DNA of 64,000 nt. Source: Muribaculaceae bacterium (GTDB lineage Bacteria; Bacteroidota; Bacteroidia; Bacteroidales; Muribaculaceae). This document shows positions 17,525 to 26,803 of the stretch, one piece after another (the first letter of the stretch is position 1; the number at the start of each line of letters is the position of its first letter). The notes under the pieces are model-generated. The model saw nothing but the letters and a program-made list of their open reading frames with translations, was not told the origin of the DNA and made no database searches. A program made the position numbers and the translations under genes. The stretch spans positions 1 through 64,000 of the forward strand of contig JAGATX010000009.1 in the NCBI GenBank assembly GCA_017621055.1, in the 5' to 3' direction.

Positions 17525-18646
17525 TCAAATCGGGGCGTAACGTCCTCCGGGAAGCGCCGTGACCATGTCGTTCATCTCCATGTCGAAGAGGGTAGTGCTG
17601 AGCACCGGGTAGGGCACCGCGAGCGCATGTGCCATGTCGTTGACGGTGGCGCTGGGGTGCTGACGGAGGTATTCGAGCACTTTTTTCTGTTCGTCGTCGG
17701 GTTCGAACACCATTTCTTTCTGGTGGCCTTCGGCGTTTTTCTTCTGCCAGCGGCAAGCATCGGCGAGGTCGTCGACATCGCGTATCATTCGGGCCGACAT
17801 GCCGGCTATCAGGGCGTTGCAGCCGCGGCTGTAAACATCGGATGTGCGGCCCGGGAGGGCGAGGACCTCGCGGTCGTATGCGCCGGCGAGGCGCGCCGTG
17901 AACATGGCTCCGCCTTTGGTATCGCTCTCCACCACTATCACGGCGTCGCATAAGCCTGCCACTATCCTGTTTCGGGCCAGAAAGTTGCCGCGGTGGATAG
18001 GGTCGCAGCTCCGGTATTCGGTCACCACGGCGCCCCCGGCGTCGACAATACGCCGTGCTTCATTGCGGTGATCGGCGGGGTAGATGGTGTTGAGGCCGTG
18101 GGCCACGACGGCTACCGTCGGCACGCCTTCGGCGAGTGCGGCGCGGTGGGCGGCTATGTCCACGCCATAAGCCAGACCGCTGACAACAACAACATCATCG
18201 AGGGCGGCAGCAATATCGGCAACAAGGCGGTCGACAAACGACTTGCCGTACGCCGTGCAGTGGCGCGTACCCACAATTGCCACCATATGTGCGGCATCAA
18301 GGTTGGCGTCGCCTTTCACATAGAGGATAGCGGGTGCGTCGTCGCACTGCGCCAGCCGTTCGGGGTAGCCGTTGTCGGTGCACAGCACCGGACGTATGCC
18401 GCGGCTCTGCACAAATTCCAGTTCGGCGGCGGCCTGACGGAGAAGAGCTTCGCGCTGACGGCTGTCGAAAATATTCTCGCGCAGGTTCATGCGTGCGCCC
18501 AGAGTGGCGGCGCTCATGGTGAGGTACTCGTCGGGGCCTATGCCGGCGGCGGCAAAACGCCGCATGTTAGCCACATTCATGGCTTTGGCATGGGCGAAGG
18601 CCAGACGCCGCACGGCGCTGTCGCGGTCGTTGGTGACGGCGCTCAT
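17525..18646 (-). CDS. dprA: DNA-processing protein A
   Basis: A 373-residue protein with an N-terminal SAM-like region, the DprA Rossmann domain (VAIVGTRHCTAYGKSF, VVSGLAYGVDIAAHRAAL, NRIVAGLCDAVIVVESDTKGGAM, LPGRTSDVYSRGCNALI) and a C-terminal winged helix from about residue 300. DprA loads RecA onto incoming single-stranded DNA during natural transformation, though it is widespread in bacteria not known to be competent. It overlaps the stop of the thioesterase gene by 4 bases, so the two are co-transcribed. Confidence 0.93.
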   Translation of the reverse strand: MSAVTNDRDSAVRRLAFAHAKAMNVANMRRFAAAGIGPDEYLTMSAATLGARMNLRENIFDSRQREALLRQAAAELEFVQSRGIRPVLCTDNGYPERLAQCDDAPAILYVKGDANLDAAHMVAIVGTRHCTAYGKSFVDRLVADIAAALDDVVVVSGLAYGVDIAAHRAALAEGVPTVAVVAHGLNTIYPADHRNEARRIVDAGGAVVTEYRSCDPIHRGNFLARNRIVAGLCDAVIVVESDTKGGAMFTARLAGAYDREVLALPGRTSDVYSRGCNALIAGMSARMIRDVDDLADACRWQKKNAEGHQKEMVFEPDDEQKKVLEYLRQHPSATVNDMAHALAVPYPVLSTTLFDMEMNDMVTALPGGRYAPI

Positions 18647-19056
18647 AGCAGGTATTTCCCGAATGCTTTTGCCAGACGTTCGCCTCGCGATATTCTCCCG
18701 TTCTCGAAAGAGACGATATCCACCGTTGCGCGCACCACCGGCTCGCCTTCGGGAGTGAATATATCCTGACGGAACACGAATACGGGGCCACGGCGGCTGA
18801 TGGACAGGCGGCTCACCATCTCTTCGCCGAGACCGAGCGAGCGCAGATAGCGGATATCCACGTGCGTCACCACCGGGTCCAGGCCCTCGGCGTGCATGGC
18901 GCGGAAGCTCAGTCCGGCCTCGCGGCAGAATTCATGACGCGTATGCTCCAGATAATGGAGATACACGGCGTTGTTGACAATTCCTTCGGAGTCAACCTCG
19001 TAGTCACGCACGCGCATGGTGAGGCTGTAGATATATTCGGGTGTGTCGGTATTCAT
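18643..19056 (-). CDS. Hotdog-fold acyl-CoA thioesterase (YbgC/4-HBT type)
   Basis: A 137-residue single hotdog domain of the 4-hydroxybenzoyl-CoA thioesterase group: VRDYEVDSEGIVNNAVYLHYLEHTR carries the usual Asp of the catalytic motif (YEVDSEGIVNN, the place of YxxDxxGHV), and FRQDIFTPEGEPVVRATVDIV follows. It would hydrolyse an acyl-CoA; the acyl chain is unknown. It sits head-to-tail with dprA (4-base overlap), a pairing without an obvious functional link. Confidence 0.85.
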   Translation of the reverse strand: MNTDTPEYIYSLTMRVRDYEVDSEGIVNNAVYLHYLEHTRHEFCREAGLSFRAMHAEGLDPVVTHVDIRYLRSLGLGEEMVSRLSISRRGPVFVFRQDIFTPEGEPVVRATVDIVSFENGRISRGERLAKAFGKYLL

Positions 19057-19073
19057 GGCAGGCCGGGGTTGGT

Positions 19074-19120
19074 AAAAAAAACGAATCGGCGCCGAAAAAG
19101 GAAATCAGCGCCGACGTTCG
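19074..19120 (-). terminator. Terminator of the uppS-bamA-skp operon
   Basis: On the minus strand arms CGAACGTCGGCGC and GCGCCGATTCG pair around an A/T loop and are followed by at least seven T residues. It lies just after the last skp gene and separates the envelope operon from the thioesterase-dprA pair. Confidence 0.8.
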
Positions 19121-19135
19121 TTATGCCGGTAGGGG

Positions 19136-19639
19136 TCAGAGACCCAGTTTTGCACGCACGGCAGAGGTGACGTTGGTAACGTCGGTGCCGATATAGAGAA
19201 GGAGCGAGGGTTCGTTGGGCAGGATGAAGGTGTAGCCGCCCTCGAGACCTACTGATTTAATTGCGTCGGTGAGGCGCTGCTGTATGGGTGCGGCGAGCTG
19301 TTCCTGCTGTCGGGCGATATCCTGCTGGGCGGTGTTGCGGAACTGCTGGATGCGCTGGTCGCGCTCCTGGATTTCCTGAATACGGCGCTCCTTGATGCTC
19401 TGGGGGGTGTTGGCATCCTCGGCCATGGCCTGATACTCGGTGATGAGGCGAGTAACTTCTTCCTGCAGACGGTTGAACTCCTCCTGATATTGGTTTGAGG
19501 TCTGCTCGAGCTGTGTCTGCATCTGGGTATATTCGGGCATTGCGGTGAAGATGGAGTCGACATCGACTACGCCGAATTTCTGTGCCATGGCGGTCATGGG
19601 AAGGATAAGGGCGATGGCGAGAAAGATTTTTTTGAACAT
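19136..19639 (-). CDS. OmpH/Skp-family periplasmic chaperone (second copy)
   Basis: This 167-residue protein has a cleavable signal peptide (MFKKIFLAIALILPMTAMAQ), then KFGVVDVDSIFTAMPEY, the conserved OmpH/Skp opening, and a long Q- and E-rich coiled coil (about residues 35-115). Skp trimers hold unfolded outer-membrane proteins for BamA. I placed the start at 19639 because the longer frame lacks a signal peptide. It is the last gene of the bamA operon, 97 bases after its paralogue. Confidence 0.9.
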   Translation of the reverse strand: MFKKIFLAIALILPMTAMAQKFGVVDVDSIFTAMPEYTQMQTQLEQTSNQYQEEFNRLQEEVTRLITEYQAMAEDANTPQSIKERRIQEIQERDQRIQQFRNTAQQDIARQQEQLAAPIQQRLTDAIKSVGLEGGYTFILPNEPSLLLYIGTDVTNVTSAVRAKLGL

Positions 19640-19736
19640 TGTTTCAGGTATTGTTGATGTTATTGATTTGATTTTTCGTTGTGAACGTGCGTGGGCTCGC
19701 CGCCGGCGGCGGTAAGTGATTGCAAAGTTAAACAAA

Positions 19737-20252
19737 TTAATTGGAATAACCCAATTTTGCGAGCACTTCGTTGCTGATGTCGATACGCGGCGAGGCATAG
19801 ATGATTTCCGACGACGATGCTCTGTCGAAAACGGCCTGATAACCTCGCTGTTCGGCCACCTGGCGGATGGCATTGTACACATCGTCCTGAATGGGGCGCA
19901 GCAGGGTCTGACGTTTCTGATAGAGTTCGCCTTCGGGACCGAAATAGCGGAACCGCAGTTCTGTGGCTTCGCGTTCCTTGTTGGTTATGTCGAGTTCGCG
20001 AGCCGATGCCTGCTCGTCGGTGAGAAATACCTTGTCGGCCAGATAGCTCTGATACATTGTCTCGGCTTCCTGGGCCACAGCCTCAACTTCATGCTGCCAG
20101 CGCTGGCTCAGCTGGTTGAGCTGCTCGGTGGCCATTTCGTACGAGGGCACGTTGCGGAGTATGTACTCCATATCGACGAGGGCGAATTTCTGAGCCTGGG
20201 CGGCAACGACGCCGACAATGGCCATCAGGGCCACAATGATGATTTTTTTCAT
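19737..20252 (-). CDS. skp: OmpH/Skp-family periplasmic chaperone (first copy)
   Basis: The mature part of this 171-residue protein opens with QKFALVDMEYILRNVPSYEMA after a signal peptide (MKKIIIVALMAIVGVVAAQA), followed by a coiled-coil arm and a conserved end (YASPRIDISNEVLAKLGY). It is a clear paralogue of the next gene, although the two have diverged well. Two consecutive skp genes downstream of bamA are usual in Bacteroidales. It should escort barrel proteins across the periplasm. Confidence 0.9.
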   Translation of the reverse strand: MKKIIIVALMAIVGVVAAQAQKFALVDMEYILRNVPSYEMATEQLNQLSQRWQHEVEAVAQEAETMYQSYLADKVFLTDEQASARELDITNKEREATELRFRYFGPEGELYQKRQTLLRPIQDDVYNAIRQVAEQRGYQAVFDRASSSEIIYASPRIDISNEVLAKLGYSN

Positions 20253-20318
20253 ATCCGTAGGGGAGATTATTGTTCGTGGATATAGTTAAGACGTTTTACG
20301 AGGCGAAAAGTTTAACGC

Positions 20319-22943
20319 TCAGAACTCCTGGCCGAGGATAAAGTGGAAGTGGCTCCCGCCCTTGCTGCCGTCCATGGTGGTGTCGAAGCCGTATGCCCAG
20401 TCGATGCCCATCAGGCCGACCATAGGCAGCTGGATGCGCACGCCGGCGCCGGCGCTGCGTTTGAGCGAGAAGGGGTTGAACTGGCTGACGGAGGTCCATG
20501 CGTTGCCGGCTTCGAGGAAAGCCAGGGCATAGATGGTGGATGTGGGCTGCAGCATGAGCGGGAAGTGGAGCTCGAGGCCCATTCGGGTGTAGGCATAGCC
20601 TTCGGAGCCGTAGGGGGTAAGCGAGCCGTTGTCATAGCCGCGCAGGGCTATCGTCTCGGTGGCATAGGCATAGGAGCCCGACATTCCGTCGCCGCCGACG
20701 TAGAAGGTCTCGAAGGGCGTGCGCAGGTACTTGTTGTAGCTGCCGATGAGACCGAAGTCGAAGCGCGTCATCAGCACGGGAGTCCATTGCGGGCTGGTGC
20801 TCAGCGGCGTGTATGTGCGGGAGCGGAAGCGCAGTTTCCAGTATTCAATCCACTGGTAGAGCTGCTTGCGGCTCTCCACGGTGTTCTCCTCGGCGAGTTT
20901 CGCCCAATCTTTCTTGCCGGTGAAGAGCTCGGCGGGAGGCGTGAGCTGCAGGTTGAGGCTGAACTGCGAGCCCGAACGGGTGTATATGGGGTTGTCGATC
21001 GACGAGCGTGCCAGAGTGAGGCCCAGCACGATGGAGTTCGACGTTCCGTTGTTCATATAATAGAGGTAATCCCAGTTTTTGAGGTAGTACCAGTTGTAGC
21101 CGAGTTCGGCGGTGAAGGTGAAGTAGTCGTCGGGCCATTTGAGGCGTTTGCCGAAGCCTACGTTCACGCCCACCATCTGGAGCACCTTGTTGGGGTCGAG
21201 GCTGTTCTGATAGGAGTTCTGGTAATAGTCGTCGTAGCTCGAGCCGGGGTAGTAGCCGTAGCCGGAGCCCCACAGCGACGACTGGCTCCACGAGCGGTTG
21301 TAGAACGAGCCGTTGACGCCCGTCTGGCGGCTGTAGTATGCCGACACGCTCAGTGAGTTGGGGCGTTTGCCGCCGAACCAGGGGTCGAGGAACGATATTG
21401 CGTAGCTCTGATAGTAGCGGGCGTTAGTCTGGGCGCTGATGGTGAAGGTCTGGCCTTCGCCCTGCGGGATGATGCCGCGGTAGGTGCTGGGGTAGAACAG
21501 GTTCTTGATCGAGAAGTTGGTGAACTTGAGCTGGAGTTTGCCGATCACGCCGGTCTGGCCCCAGCCGAGCGAGAATTCCACCTGATCGTTGGCCTTGGAC
21601 TCGAGGTTGAACACAATGTCGACGGTGCCGTTTTCCTCGTTAGGCTGCGGCTGGATGTCGAGTTTCTCGGGGTCGAAATGGCCGGTCTGCGCAATTTCGC
21701 GCGCCGAGCGCATCAGGTCGCTCTTGCTGAAAAGGTCGCCGGGGCGCACGCGCAGTTCGCGGCGTATCACTTTTTCGTACAGGCGGTCGTTGCCGTTGAT
21801 GACAATGTTGTTGATACGGGCTTGCGGACCTTCTATCATTCGCATTTCCAGCGATATGGAATCGCCCTCAACCTCGCGCTCGATGGGCACGAGCTGGTAG
21901 AAGAGGTAGCCGTGGTCCATGTATAGGTTGCTCACGGCGTCGTCGTCTTCGTTGAGGCGCTTGTTGAGGAGTTTCTGATTGTAGACATCGCCGGGATTCA
22001 TGTCGAGCACGGTCTGCAGCAGGTCGGTGGGATATACGGTGTTGCCCACCCACGATATGTCGCGGATAAAGTACTGGTTGCCTTCGTCGACGGTGATGTA
22101 TACATCCACGGCGTTTTCGCTGTAAGGCACCACGCTGTCGGCTACGATGCGGGCGTCGCGGTAGCCGTGCTCGTTATATCGCTCGAGGATGCGGTTGAGG
22201 TCGTCACGATAGTCGCTTTCCACGAATTTTTTCTGACGGAACAGGTTGAGGAGGTCGCCGTTCTCGTTGGTTTTCTTCATGGTGCGCTTGAGTTTGCGGT
22301 CGGAGAACACGGTGTTGCCGTTGATATATATCTTGTGGACCTTGACTTTCTGGTGCTTGTTGATTACGATGTTGACAATCACCTCGTTCTGGTTCGAGAG
22401 GTCTTCCACAAGGTCAATGCGGCAGGTGGCGTTGCCGAAGCCTTTGTCCTTGTAGTATTTCTCGACAATCATTTTGGCGCGGTTCACCACATTCTGCGTT
22501 ATCTGATTGCCGCGCATCAGGTTGAGTTTTTCCTGCAGGTCCTTGATTTCGCCTTTTTTGGCGCCGATATAGTTCACGGCATTGATACGGGGCTGCGTTC
22601 TGAGAGCGAGGCGTAGCCATGCGCTGTCGCCCACGGTTTTGAGCAGTTCGAAACGCGCCTGTGCGAAGAGGGTCTGCCGCATGAGTCGTTTGGCGGCATT
22701 TGTGATGTCATCGCCGGGTATTGTCAGACGGTCGCCGGGATGGATGCCTGCATAGCCCATTATCAGCTCGCTGTCATAGTTTGGAGCTCCCGTCACTTCT
22801 ATGTCGGCAATGATGTAAGACCTCGGCATTGCCGTGTATAGCACCGTCGGGTTGTATATGGTGTCGTTCGTTGTCTGTGCCGTCGCGCTGAAAGCGAGGC
22901 CGGCGAGACAGAACATCAGGAGCAGGTATATTTTTGAACGCAT
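20319..22943 (-). CDS. bamA: Outer-membrane protein assembly factor BamA
   Basis: An 874-residue Omp85 protein: signal peptide MRSKIYLLLMFCLAGLAFSATA, five POTRA domains (about residues 40-430; for example IADIEVTGAPNYDSELI, VKVHKIYINGNTVFSDRKLK, ARINNIVINGNDRLYEKVI) and a 16-strand barrel ending in HFILGQEF, with a terminal Phe as in the beta-signal. The barrel has Tyr/Ser-rich loops (YGYYPGSSYDDYYQNSYQNS). It folds and inserts outer-membrane proteins. It follows uppS by 39 bases and precedes two skp genes. Confidence 0.95.
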   Translation of the reverse strand: MRSKIYLLLMFCLAGLAFSATAQTTNDTIYNPTVLYTAMPRSYIIADIEVTGAPNYDSELIMGYAGIHPGDRLTIPGDDITNAAKRLMRQTLFAQARFELLKTVGDSAWLRLALRTQPRINAVNYIGAKKGEIKDLQEKLNLMRGNQITQNVVNRAKMIVEKYYKDKGFGNATCRIDLVEDLSNQNEVIVNIVINKHQKVKVHKIYINGNTVFSDRKLKRTMKKTNENGDLLNLFRQKKFVESDYRDDLNRILERYNEHGYRDARIVADSVVPYSENAVDVYITVDEGNQYFIRDISWVGNTVYPTDLLQTVLDMNPGDVYNQKLLNKRLNEDDDAVSNLYMDHGYLFYQLVPIEREVEGDSISLEMRMIEGPQARINNIVINGNDRLYEKVIRRELRVRPGDLFSKSDLMRSAREIAQTGHFDPEKLDIQPQPNEENGTVDIVFNLESKANDQVEFSLGWGQTGVIGKLQLKFTNFSIKNLFYPSTYRGIIPQGEGQTFTISAQTNARYYQSYAISFLDPWFGGKRPNSLSVSAYYSRQTGVNGSFYNRSWSQSSLWGSGYGYYPGSSYDDYYQNSYQNSLDPNKVLQMVGVNVGFGKRLKWPDDYFTFTAELGYNWYYLKNWDYLYYMNNGTSNSIVLGLTLARSSIDNPIYTRSGSQFSLNLQLTPPAELFTGKKDWAKLAEENTVESRKQLYQWIEYWKLRFRSRTYTPLSTSPQWTPVLMTRFDFGLIGSYNKYLRTPFETFYVGGDGMSGSYAYATETIALRGYDNGSLTPYGSEGYAYTRMGLELHFPLMLQPTSTIYALAFLEAGNAWTSVSQFNPFSLKRSAGAGVRIQLPMVGLMGIDWAYGFDTTMDGSKGGSHFHFILGQEF

Positions 22944-22982
22944 GTGGTGATGAATGGTTTTGACGGGGGGTTCTTTATAGGG

Positions 22983-23732
22983 TCATCTGGCGGCGGTCAC
23001 TTGCTCGCCGGTAAGGCCGAAGCGCCTTTGCCGGTGCTGGTAAAGGGCTATGTGTTCGGCAAACTGGTCGGCGGTGTAGTCGGGCCAATATGTGGGTGTT
23101 ACAATAATTTCGGCATAAGCGAGCTGGTAGAGCAGGAAGTTGCTGAGCCTCATATCGCCGCCGGTGCGTATCAGCAGGTCGGGGTCGGGCATGGAGGCTG
23201 TGGAAAGCTCGGAGTGTATCAGTGTGTCGTCGATGTCGTCGAGCGATATCTCGCCGGCGGCATGACGGGCGGCGATTGCGCGCACGGCGCGCGTCATCTC
23301 CCAGCGCGAGGAGTAGCTCAGGGCCAGCACCAGGGTGAGGCCCGTGCATGCCGACGTGCCGGCCATGCAGCGGCGCAGGCGCTCGAGGGCGTGGGCGGGC
23401 ATGCGCTCCATGTCGCCGATGGCGGTGAGGCGCACGTTATTCTTTATCAGGTCGGGGGTCTCGCGCTCTATGGCGGTGACTATGAGGTCCATCAGCGCGT
23501 CCACTTCCTCTTTGGGGCGGTTCCAGTTCTCGGTGGAGAATGTATATAGGGTAAGATAGCGTATTCCTATCTGCGAGGCCTCCTCGGTGATGCGGCGCAC
23601 GGTGTTGACGCCCTCGACGTGTCCGGCGGTGCGTTCCATGCCGCGGGCCTGTGCCCAGCGGCCGTTGCCGTCCATGATTATTGCCACGTGGTCGGGCAGG
23701 CGGTTTTTGTCTATAGCGATGTTGTTCTCCAT
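22983..23732 (-). CDS. uppS: Isoprenyl transferase (undecaprenyl diphosphate synthase)
   Basis: About 249 residues with the cis-prenyltransferase signature HVAIIMDGNGRWAQARG (catalytic Asp in MDGNG, residue 21 with this start), TLYTFSTENWNRPKEEV and the C-terminal DLLIRTGGDMRLSNFLLYQ. It makes the C55 lipid carrier for peptidoglycan and surface glycans. I preferred the ATG at 23732, just after the stop of the upstream gene; a start at 23747 with a short overlap is possible. Placement between DUF6089 and bamA is the common Bacteroidales order. Confidence 0.95.
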   Translation of the reverse strand: MENNIAIDKNRLPDHVAIIMDGNGRWAQARGMERTAGHVEGVNTVRRITEEASQIGIRYLTLYTFSTENWNRPKEEVDALMDLIVTAIERETPDLIKNNVRLTAIGDMERMPAHALERLRRCMAGTSACTGLTLVLALSYSSRWEMTRAVRAIAARHAAGEISLDDIDDTLIHSELSTASMPDPDLLIRTGGDMRLSNFLLYQLAYAEIIVTPTYWPDYTADQFAEHIALYQHRQRRFGLTGEQVTAAR

Positions 23733-23736
23733 AATG

Positions 23737-24450
23737 CTAATCGACATAATGACACGTTTCGCATCGGCGGCCGAATTCATACGAAATTCCGACGGTGAGC
23801 CGCGAGTACCAGTCGGTATTCTTGTAGAAGTTGGTCTTTATGGTGTTGAGGTCGGCGAGGTCGGGGCCGTCGACATGGTCGCCGAAGGCCTTGGTCATGG
23901 TGAACTCCATGCCGAGGTTCACTCGCGGGCTGACCTTGAACTTGATGCCGAAGCCCATGGGGAGCGTCGGCGCCACGGCGGTAGAGCCTCCGGACGATGA
24001 CAGCGAGGCACCCACGCCCAGAGCCAGATAGGGCGTCCAGCGATAGAGGCGTTTGTAGGTCTCGCCCATGCCGTAGGGCAGGAAATTGAACTCGGCGCGG
24101 GCTTCCAGGCCGTAGACGGTGCTTTTGAAACTATATGCGGCGCCGTCGGGCAGCACGTTGTTCATATCTGCGGTGTTCCCGCTGAGGGTGAGCATGCTGA
24201 ATATGCCGCGTATTGTCCAGCGGGTGTCAGGCAGATAGCGGAACGACAGTTCGCCGACAACCCCCGGGTGACGGAAGGGGTTGGTGCGGTTGGCGTCGCC
24301 GATATAGCCGCTCATGCCCAGCTCCACGCCCAGGTCGAACTTATAGGGAGTGGAAGGGGCTGTGGCTTGTGCCGATGCCTGCGCGGCGCCGAGGCACTGC
24401 GCTGCCACAAATACCACAAGGGCAATTATATGTCGGATGGTTATTTGCAA
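23737..24450 (-). CDS. DUF6089-family outer-membrane barrel protein
   Basis: A 237-residue protein with a signal peptide (to about residue 28, QASAQA) and alternating amphipathic strands typical of an eight-stranded barrel: FDLGVELGMSGYIGDANR, VVGELSFRYLPDTRWTIRGIF, RLTVGISYEFGRRCETCHYVD. The ending with two cysteines (CETC) is unusual for a periplasm-exposed barrel. I recognise it as the family found directly upstream of uppS and bamA in Bacteroidales; its function is not established. It begins 13 bases after the DUF6242 gene. Confidence 0.8.
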   Translation of the reverse strand: MQITIRHIIALVVFVAAQCLGAAQASAQATAPSTPYKFDLGVELGMSGYIGDANRTNPFRHPGVVGELSFRYLPDTRWTIRGIFSMLTLSGNTADMNNVLPDGAAYSFKSTVYGLEARAEFNFLPYGMGETYKRLYRWTPYLALGVGASLSSSGGSTAVAPTLPMGFGIKFKVSPRVNLGMEFTMTKAFGDHVDGPDLADLNTIKTNFYKNTDWYSRLTVGISYEFGRRCETCHYVD

Positions 24451-24462
24451 GGGGAGAGGACG

Positions 24463-25911
24463 TTATTGCAGGGGTTTGAACAGCAGGCGGTTGATGGTGC
24501 CGCGCCACAGGGTGTTGGAGAGGGTGCCGGCAGTGGTGGTGCCTCCGAACACATATATGAACGGGCATTCCCATTGGTCGATGGGCCGGATGGCGCGGCC
24601 ATGGAGCGTGGCGTCGGCAACTATGGCCTGGGCGCCGTAGACGGGCGTGAGATAGTCGGCGAGCTGCAGGTTGGCGGGGGCTTCGCTCCAGTTCATGCCG
24701 TAGTCGCGGCTCATATATACTTTCTGCGAGATTGCGCCCTTATCGTCGATGCCGCCGAAGGCCAGCATGGTGGGGAATTCCTGCGGTATGAGGTTGGATT
24801 TCAGCTGATAGCTGACGAACGACACCAGGGTCATGCGCCGTGCCGCCCACGATAGGGAGTAGCGCGACACTCGCGCCCAACTGTCGCCGTCGAAGGCCCA
24901 TGCACTTTTGGCTATCTTGCCGTCGGCATCCACGCCGCCGACAACAAGCATCTGCTCGCCTTCGGCCAGGGGGAAGGTGAAGCGTGCCGGGCACGATGTC
25001 TCGGCCACGGGCACTCCTGCCGGCAACGGCATCAGCGCGGAGGTGCCGCTGGAGACTGTGCACCATGTGCCGTCGCTGCAGTATGCGCCGTAGACGTGTT
25101 CGCCAAGACTGCCGTAGATGTGGTTCATCCTCACGTCGAGGGGCTGCCATGTGGCTGCGCCGTCGGTGCTGCGCCACAGGGCGGCGCTGCCGTCGGTGGC
25201 GCCGTCGGCTGCGAGGATATATAGGGCGTTGTCGGCGCCGGTAAAGCTGTCGATAATAGCTCCGGCGGGCAGCGAGGGTGTGGAGGTGGTCCATTCGTCG
25301 CCGAAGAGGTCCTGGCTCACGGCAAGGCTATAGTTGCCGCCGGCCTCGGTGAGGCAGTAGGTGGCGTGCGCCGTGGCGGTGGTGTGCTGGCGTGTAGGCA
25401 CGTTGAAAGCCGAGGGCAGCGTGCGCAGCGCCTCGCGGTCCCATGTCAGCGAGTCGGCCTTGAGGGTGTGGACGTTGACGTGGATGGAGTATGTTCGTTC
25501 CGACAGGCCGTCGAGCGATACTATGCGCATATCCACGGGCCCATGGCTGAAATCTATGCTGTCGGTGGTATTGGCGGTGTAGTTGTAGGTGGTGTCGGAG
25601 CCGTTGGCGCGGTGAACGGTGAACTGTATGGCCGAAGCACCCTCGACCATCACGACTTTGGGCACCAGTTTGTTGACCGGAGCGCCCATAGGCAGAGAGT
25701 CGGCATTGAAAATGCGGGCGTTGACAAGGTCGATGGAGAAGAACACTGTGTCGAGGTGCTCCATCACCTTTTTATCCTCGCTGAAAGCAAAGGAGTAGAC
25801 GGCTGTCGACGAGTATTTTGTGTCGTCGTATATTTCTTCGTTGGAATTGCACGAGCCAAACAGCATAATGGTGGCAAGCGCTCCCAGACAGGCGGTTGCT
25901 GACTTTTTCAT
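24463..25911 (-). CDS. DUF6242-type lipoprotein with repeat propeller
   Basis: The lipoprotein (482 aa) has its lipid cysteine at C21 (MLFGSCNSNEE). Residues about 30-170 form a domain starting YSSTAVYSFAFSEDKKVMEHLDTVFFSIDL, followed by a set of WD/Kelch-like repeats (ALWRSTDGAATWQPLD, KSAWAFDGDSWARVS, KVYMSRDYGMNWSEAP), suggesting a beta-propeller. I chose the ATG at 25911, which gives the lipoprotein signal and stands 24 bases after a TAATTTTG box (25936-25943). First gene of the probable DUF6242-DUF6089-uppS-bamA-skp-skp operon. Function unknown. Confidence 0.8.
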   Translation of the reverse strand: MKKSATACLGALATIMLFGSCNSNEEIYDDTKYSSTAVYSFAFSEDKKVMEHLDTVFFSIDLVNARIFNADSLPMGAPVNKLVPKVVMVEGASAIQFTVHRANGSDTTYNYTANTTDSIDFSHGPVDMRIVSLDGLSERTYSIHVNVHTLKADSLTWDREALRTLPSAFNVPTRQHTTATAHATYCLTEAGGNYSLAVSQDLFGDEWTTSTPSLPAGAIIDSFTGADNALYILAADGATDGSAALWRSTDGAATWQPLDVRMNHIYGSLGEHVYGAYCSDGTWCTVSSGTSALMPLPAGVPVAETSCPARFTFPLAEGEQMLVVGGVDADGKIAKSAWAFDGDSWARVSRYSLSWAARRMTLVSFVSYQLKSNLIPQEFPTMLAFGGIDDKGAISQKVYMSRDYGMNWSEAPANLQLADYLTPVYGAQAIVADATLHGRAIRPIDQWECPFIYVFGGTTTAGTLSNTLWRGTINRLLFKPLQ

Positions 25912-26271
25912 TCGGAACTGTGATGTTTCAAGCAACAAAATTATACTTTTTCGGCCAAATAAGCAGAGAAAAAGGCTATAAAAATTGCAAACCCTTGTGC
26001 ATTTATATGTTTTTAACGTCCGCTCCGCCCCCGCCAAACACTAATTACCGCAACAAATGTTAAAACAACAATCATTTTTTGTTCTGCACAGCAAGGGTTC
26101 GCCTCCACTTCGGTATGTATTTCACAATAGCAAGAAAGGTGATGCTTAATATATTGATATGCAAATCACTCCTAACTTTCCGGCGGTTTTACTCCGAACT
26201 TTTCGGATTTGAGACAAAGCAGCCCGGGGAGGGTTGCTGTCCTCTCCGGGCTGTAAGTATGTGGTGCAGTG
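25912..26271. other. Intergenic region: DUF6242 promoter and terminator of the barrel genes
   Basis: On the minus strand TAATTTTG at 25936-25943 is the -7 box for the DUF6242 operon. At 26221-26252 a hairpin (AGCCCGGGGAGG and CCTCTCCGGGCT) follows the stop of the barrel gene at 26272. It has only a short T-tract, so it may be a leaky terminator. The 170 bases in between are AT-rich and hold nothing that I can name. Confidence 0.5.
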
Positions 26272-26793
26272 TCAGAACATATAGTGTACGCCGAACACCC
26301 AGTTGGGATATTCGTCATAGTCGAAGTCGGCCTCGGTTATTCTCTTTTCGAAAGCCGCACTGACATAGAATTTCCATATCGTGTAGCCAACGCCGAAGCG
26401 CCAGCCGGCATGATTGGGATGGAAATCGTCGAAAGGCAGTATCATCACGGGACCCGTATGCACATCGAGGCCTGCAATTATGTTCGCGCCTAAATCGCCG
26501 CCAATCACTGCGCTCCATATATTGTAATTTTTTGGGTCCGAAGGAGTTGGTACGTATTGTCTGGCCATCCGCTGGTAAGAGGCGCCCACGTAGGGGCGCA
26601 CGAAGAAGATCTTGCCGATATTCATGCGGTATGCAGCCGTAAGCTCCATGCCCCAGTTGGTGTCGTCGCCCTGAGTCTGGCCGCTGCGGGCCATGCCCTC
26701 GAGACCTATCATCCAGCGGTTGCCGGCTGCATCGGCACCGAGTGCCGAGAGCCCGAGCACTACCGCTACTATGATTATTCTTAATGCTTTCAT
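26272..26793 (-). CDS. Small outer-membrane barrel protein, tandem paralogue 2
   Basis: The protein (173 aa) has a signal peptide (MKALRIIIVAVVLGLSALGADA) and eight or so amphipathic strands (WGMELTAAYRMNIGKIFFVRPYVGASY, WRFGVGYTIWKFYVSAAFEKRI, WVFGVHYMF). It ends in Phe like a BamA substrate. It is a close copy of the gene 10 bases upstream; the two differ mainly in the loops (ARQYVPTPSDPKN against DENLWVGGPGKYD). No family with a known function is recognised. Confidence 0.75.
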   Translation of the reverse strand: MKALRIIIVAVVLGLSALGADAAGNRWMIGLEGMARSGQTQGDDTNWGMELTAAYRMNIGKIFFVRPYVGASYQRMARQYVPTPSDPKNYNIWSAVIGGDLGANIIAGLDVHTGPVMILPFDDFHPNHAGWRFGVGYTIWKFYVSAAFEKRITEADFDYDEYPNWVFGVHYMF

Positions 26794-26803
26794 AGCCTTA
26801 TGA

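Noticed and set aside
17525..18646. A competence or phage-defence island around dprA
   Set aside because: The neighbours are a thioesterase and a nucleoside phosphorylase; no com, restriction or toxin genes adjoin it.
26079..26363. A 94-codon plus-strand frame crossing an intergenic region
   Set aside because: It runs through a terminator and into the opposite strand of the barrel gene; no start context or homology, so I regard it as chance.
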